A DNA stretch of 33,431 bases. Origin: a bacterium. GTDB taxonomy: Bacteria > Actinomycetota > Acidimicrobiia > Spongiisociales > UBA5794. Shown here in pieces: positions 33,005-33,431 of this stretch. The translations under genes and the position numbers were made by a program. Location of the stretch: positions 1-33,431 of the forward strand of contig JAAETI010000248.1 of the NCBI GenBank assembly GCA_024228555.1, given 5' to 3'. Within the stretch, counting starts at the first letter, position 1; each line of letters begins with the position of its first letter. A model generated the notes under the pieces. It was not told the DNA's origin, searched no databases, and was given only the letters and a program-made list of their open reading frames with translations.

Positions 33005-33431
33005 CTAGACACCTTGTAGCCCGTAGAAGTACGCCCCCTGGGGGTCCTGGAGCACAGCAAACGTGCCGACGTCGGGTATCGGCATCGGTTGCACTTCGAC
33101 CCTGCCCCCGGCTCCGGCCACGTAGTCACATGCAGCCTGGATGTCGGCAACACCCAAGTAGATAGCCCAGTTTGGAGGGACCGGCCCCCACTCCGGCTGG
33201 ATGGCCATCATCCCGGCAATCGGCTTGCCATCGAGCATGAAGCTGGTGTACTCCCCCGTCGGCACTTCTCCCGTGACTGCTTCCCAACCAAATACCGATG
33301 CATAGAAGTCCTTTGCTGCTGCGATGTCGTAGTTCTGCAGCTCCGTCCATACGAGTGCGCCCGGCTCGTTGGTCCGCTGTGCGCCGATGTGTCCGTGTGG
33401 CTCCCAAAGCGCAAATACTGCTGCCGAAGGA
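33005..33431 (-). CDS. VOC-family (glyoxalase/bleomycin resistance-like) protein, 5' truncated by the window
   Basis: The frame is open to the window edge, giving about 142 residues of C-terminal sequence. FALWEPHGHIGAQRTNEPGALVWTEL followed by AAAKDFYASVFGWEAVTGEVPTGEYTSFMLDG marks the end of one VOC domain and the start of a second. The rest has PIAGMMAIQ, VPPNWAIYLGVADIQAAC and GTFAVLQDPQGAYFYGLQ. This is the second half of an actinobacterial two-domain VOC protein such as the CFP30B/27-kDa-antigen-like group. The metal or substrate is unknown. A GTG at 33265 is not the real start, because homologous sequence continues upstream. Confidence 0.88.
   Translation of the reverse strand, partial: PSAAVFALWEPHGHIGAQRTNEPGALVWTELQNYDIAAAKDFYASVFGWEAVTGEVPTGEYTSFMLDGKPIAGMMAIQPEWGPVPPNWAIYLGVADIQAACDYVAGAGGRVEVQPMPIPDVGTFAVLQDPQGAYFYGLQGV

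Overview
The window looks like chromosomal DNA of a high-GC actinobacterium, probably of the Acidimicrobiia or a related lineage. The lineage is inferred from an F420-type deazaflavin nitroreductase, a LigB-like ATP-dependent DNA ligase, a two-domain VOC protein of actinobacterial type, and dense gene packing with GTG and TTG starts. No rRNA, tRNA, CRISPR array, transposase or phage structural module was seen. No gene-free stretch exceeds 300 bases; the longest is about 250 bases, at 32027-32278.

Layout. (1) 1-4725: the end of an adenylate-kinase-like gene, then a minus-strand group read from 4725 down to 471: Rieske-glutamate synthase fusion, EamA transporter, GNAT acetyltransferase and DUF389 membrane protein. 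(2) 4797-8206: small membrane protein, MBL-fold hydrolase, a 93-residue degenerate GIY-YIG-like protein, an orphan ABC ATPase with changed signature and H-loop residues, and a very acidic repeat-bearing lipoprotein. (3) 8384-14253: DUF3179-like fragment, ATP-dependent DNA ligase, and a small surface-polysaccharide group (flippase, GT4 glycosyltransferase, asparagine-synthase-like protein without an active glutaminase). (4) 14378-17347: translationally coupled aldo/keto reductase and ICL/PEP-mutase-family gene, then a divergent arsR-arsM arsenic methylation unit around a perfect 20-bp palindrome. (5) 17423-21172: LolD/MacB-like ABC exporter pair with a divergent GbsR/MarR-type regulator. (6) 21319-23023: convergent, overlapping base-excision-repair genes (Fe-S uracil-DNA glycosylase type and AlkC-type HEAT glycosylase). 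(7) 23097-25951: Tat-type lipoprotein MBL hydrolase, M28 membrane peptidase, F420-type nitroreductase. (8) 25973-32026: gltB-gltD glutamate synthase operon. (9) 32279-33431: cytidylate-kinase-like protein and a truncated VOC protein.

Functional themes are nitrogen assimilation (gltBD plus a separate Rieske-GltS protein), arsenic detoxification, DNA repair and envelope biogenesis. Convergent genes are packed unusually tightly. Two pairs share palindromic stop signals (TTAA, CTAG), one pair abuts in TAGCTA, one overlaps by 20 bp and one by 110 bp. A short repeat beginning GAAAC(n)GTTC[CT]TGCGTAG follows the stop codons of both arsM and the GbsR-type gene.

No clear previously undescribed multi-gene system stands out. 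The best candidates for a second look are the Rieske-GltS fusion, the altered ABC ATPase, the degenerate GIY-YIG protein and the duplicated 3' repeat.
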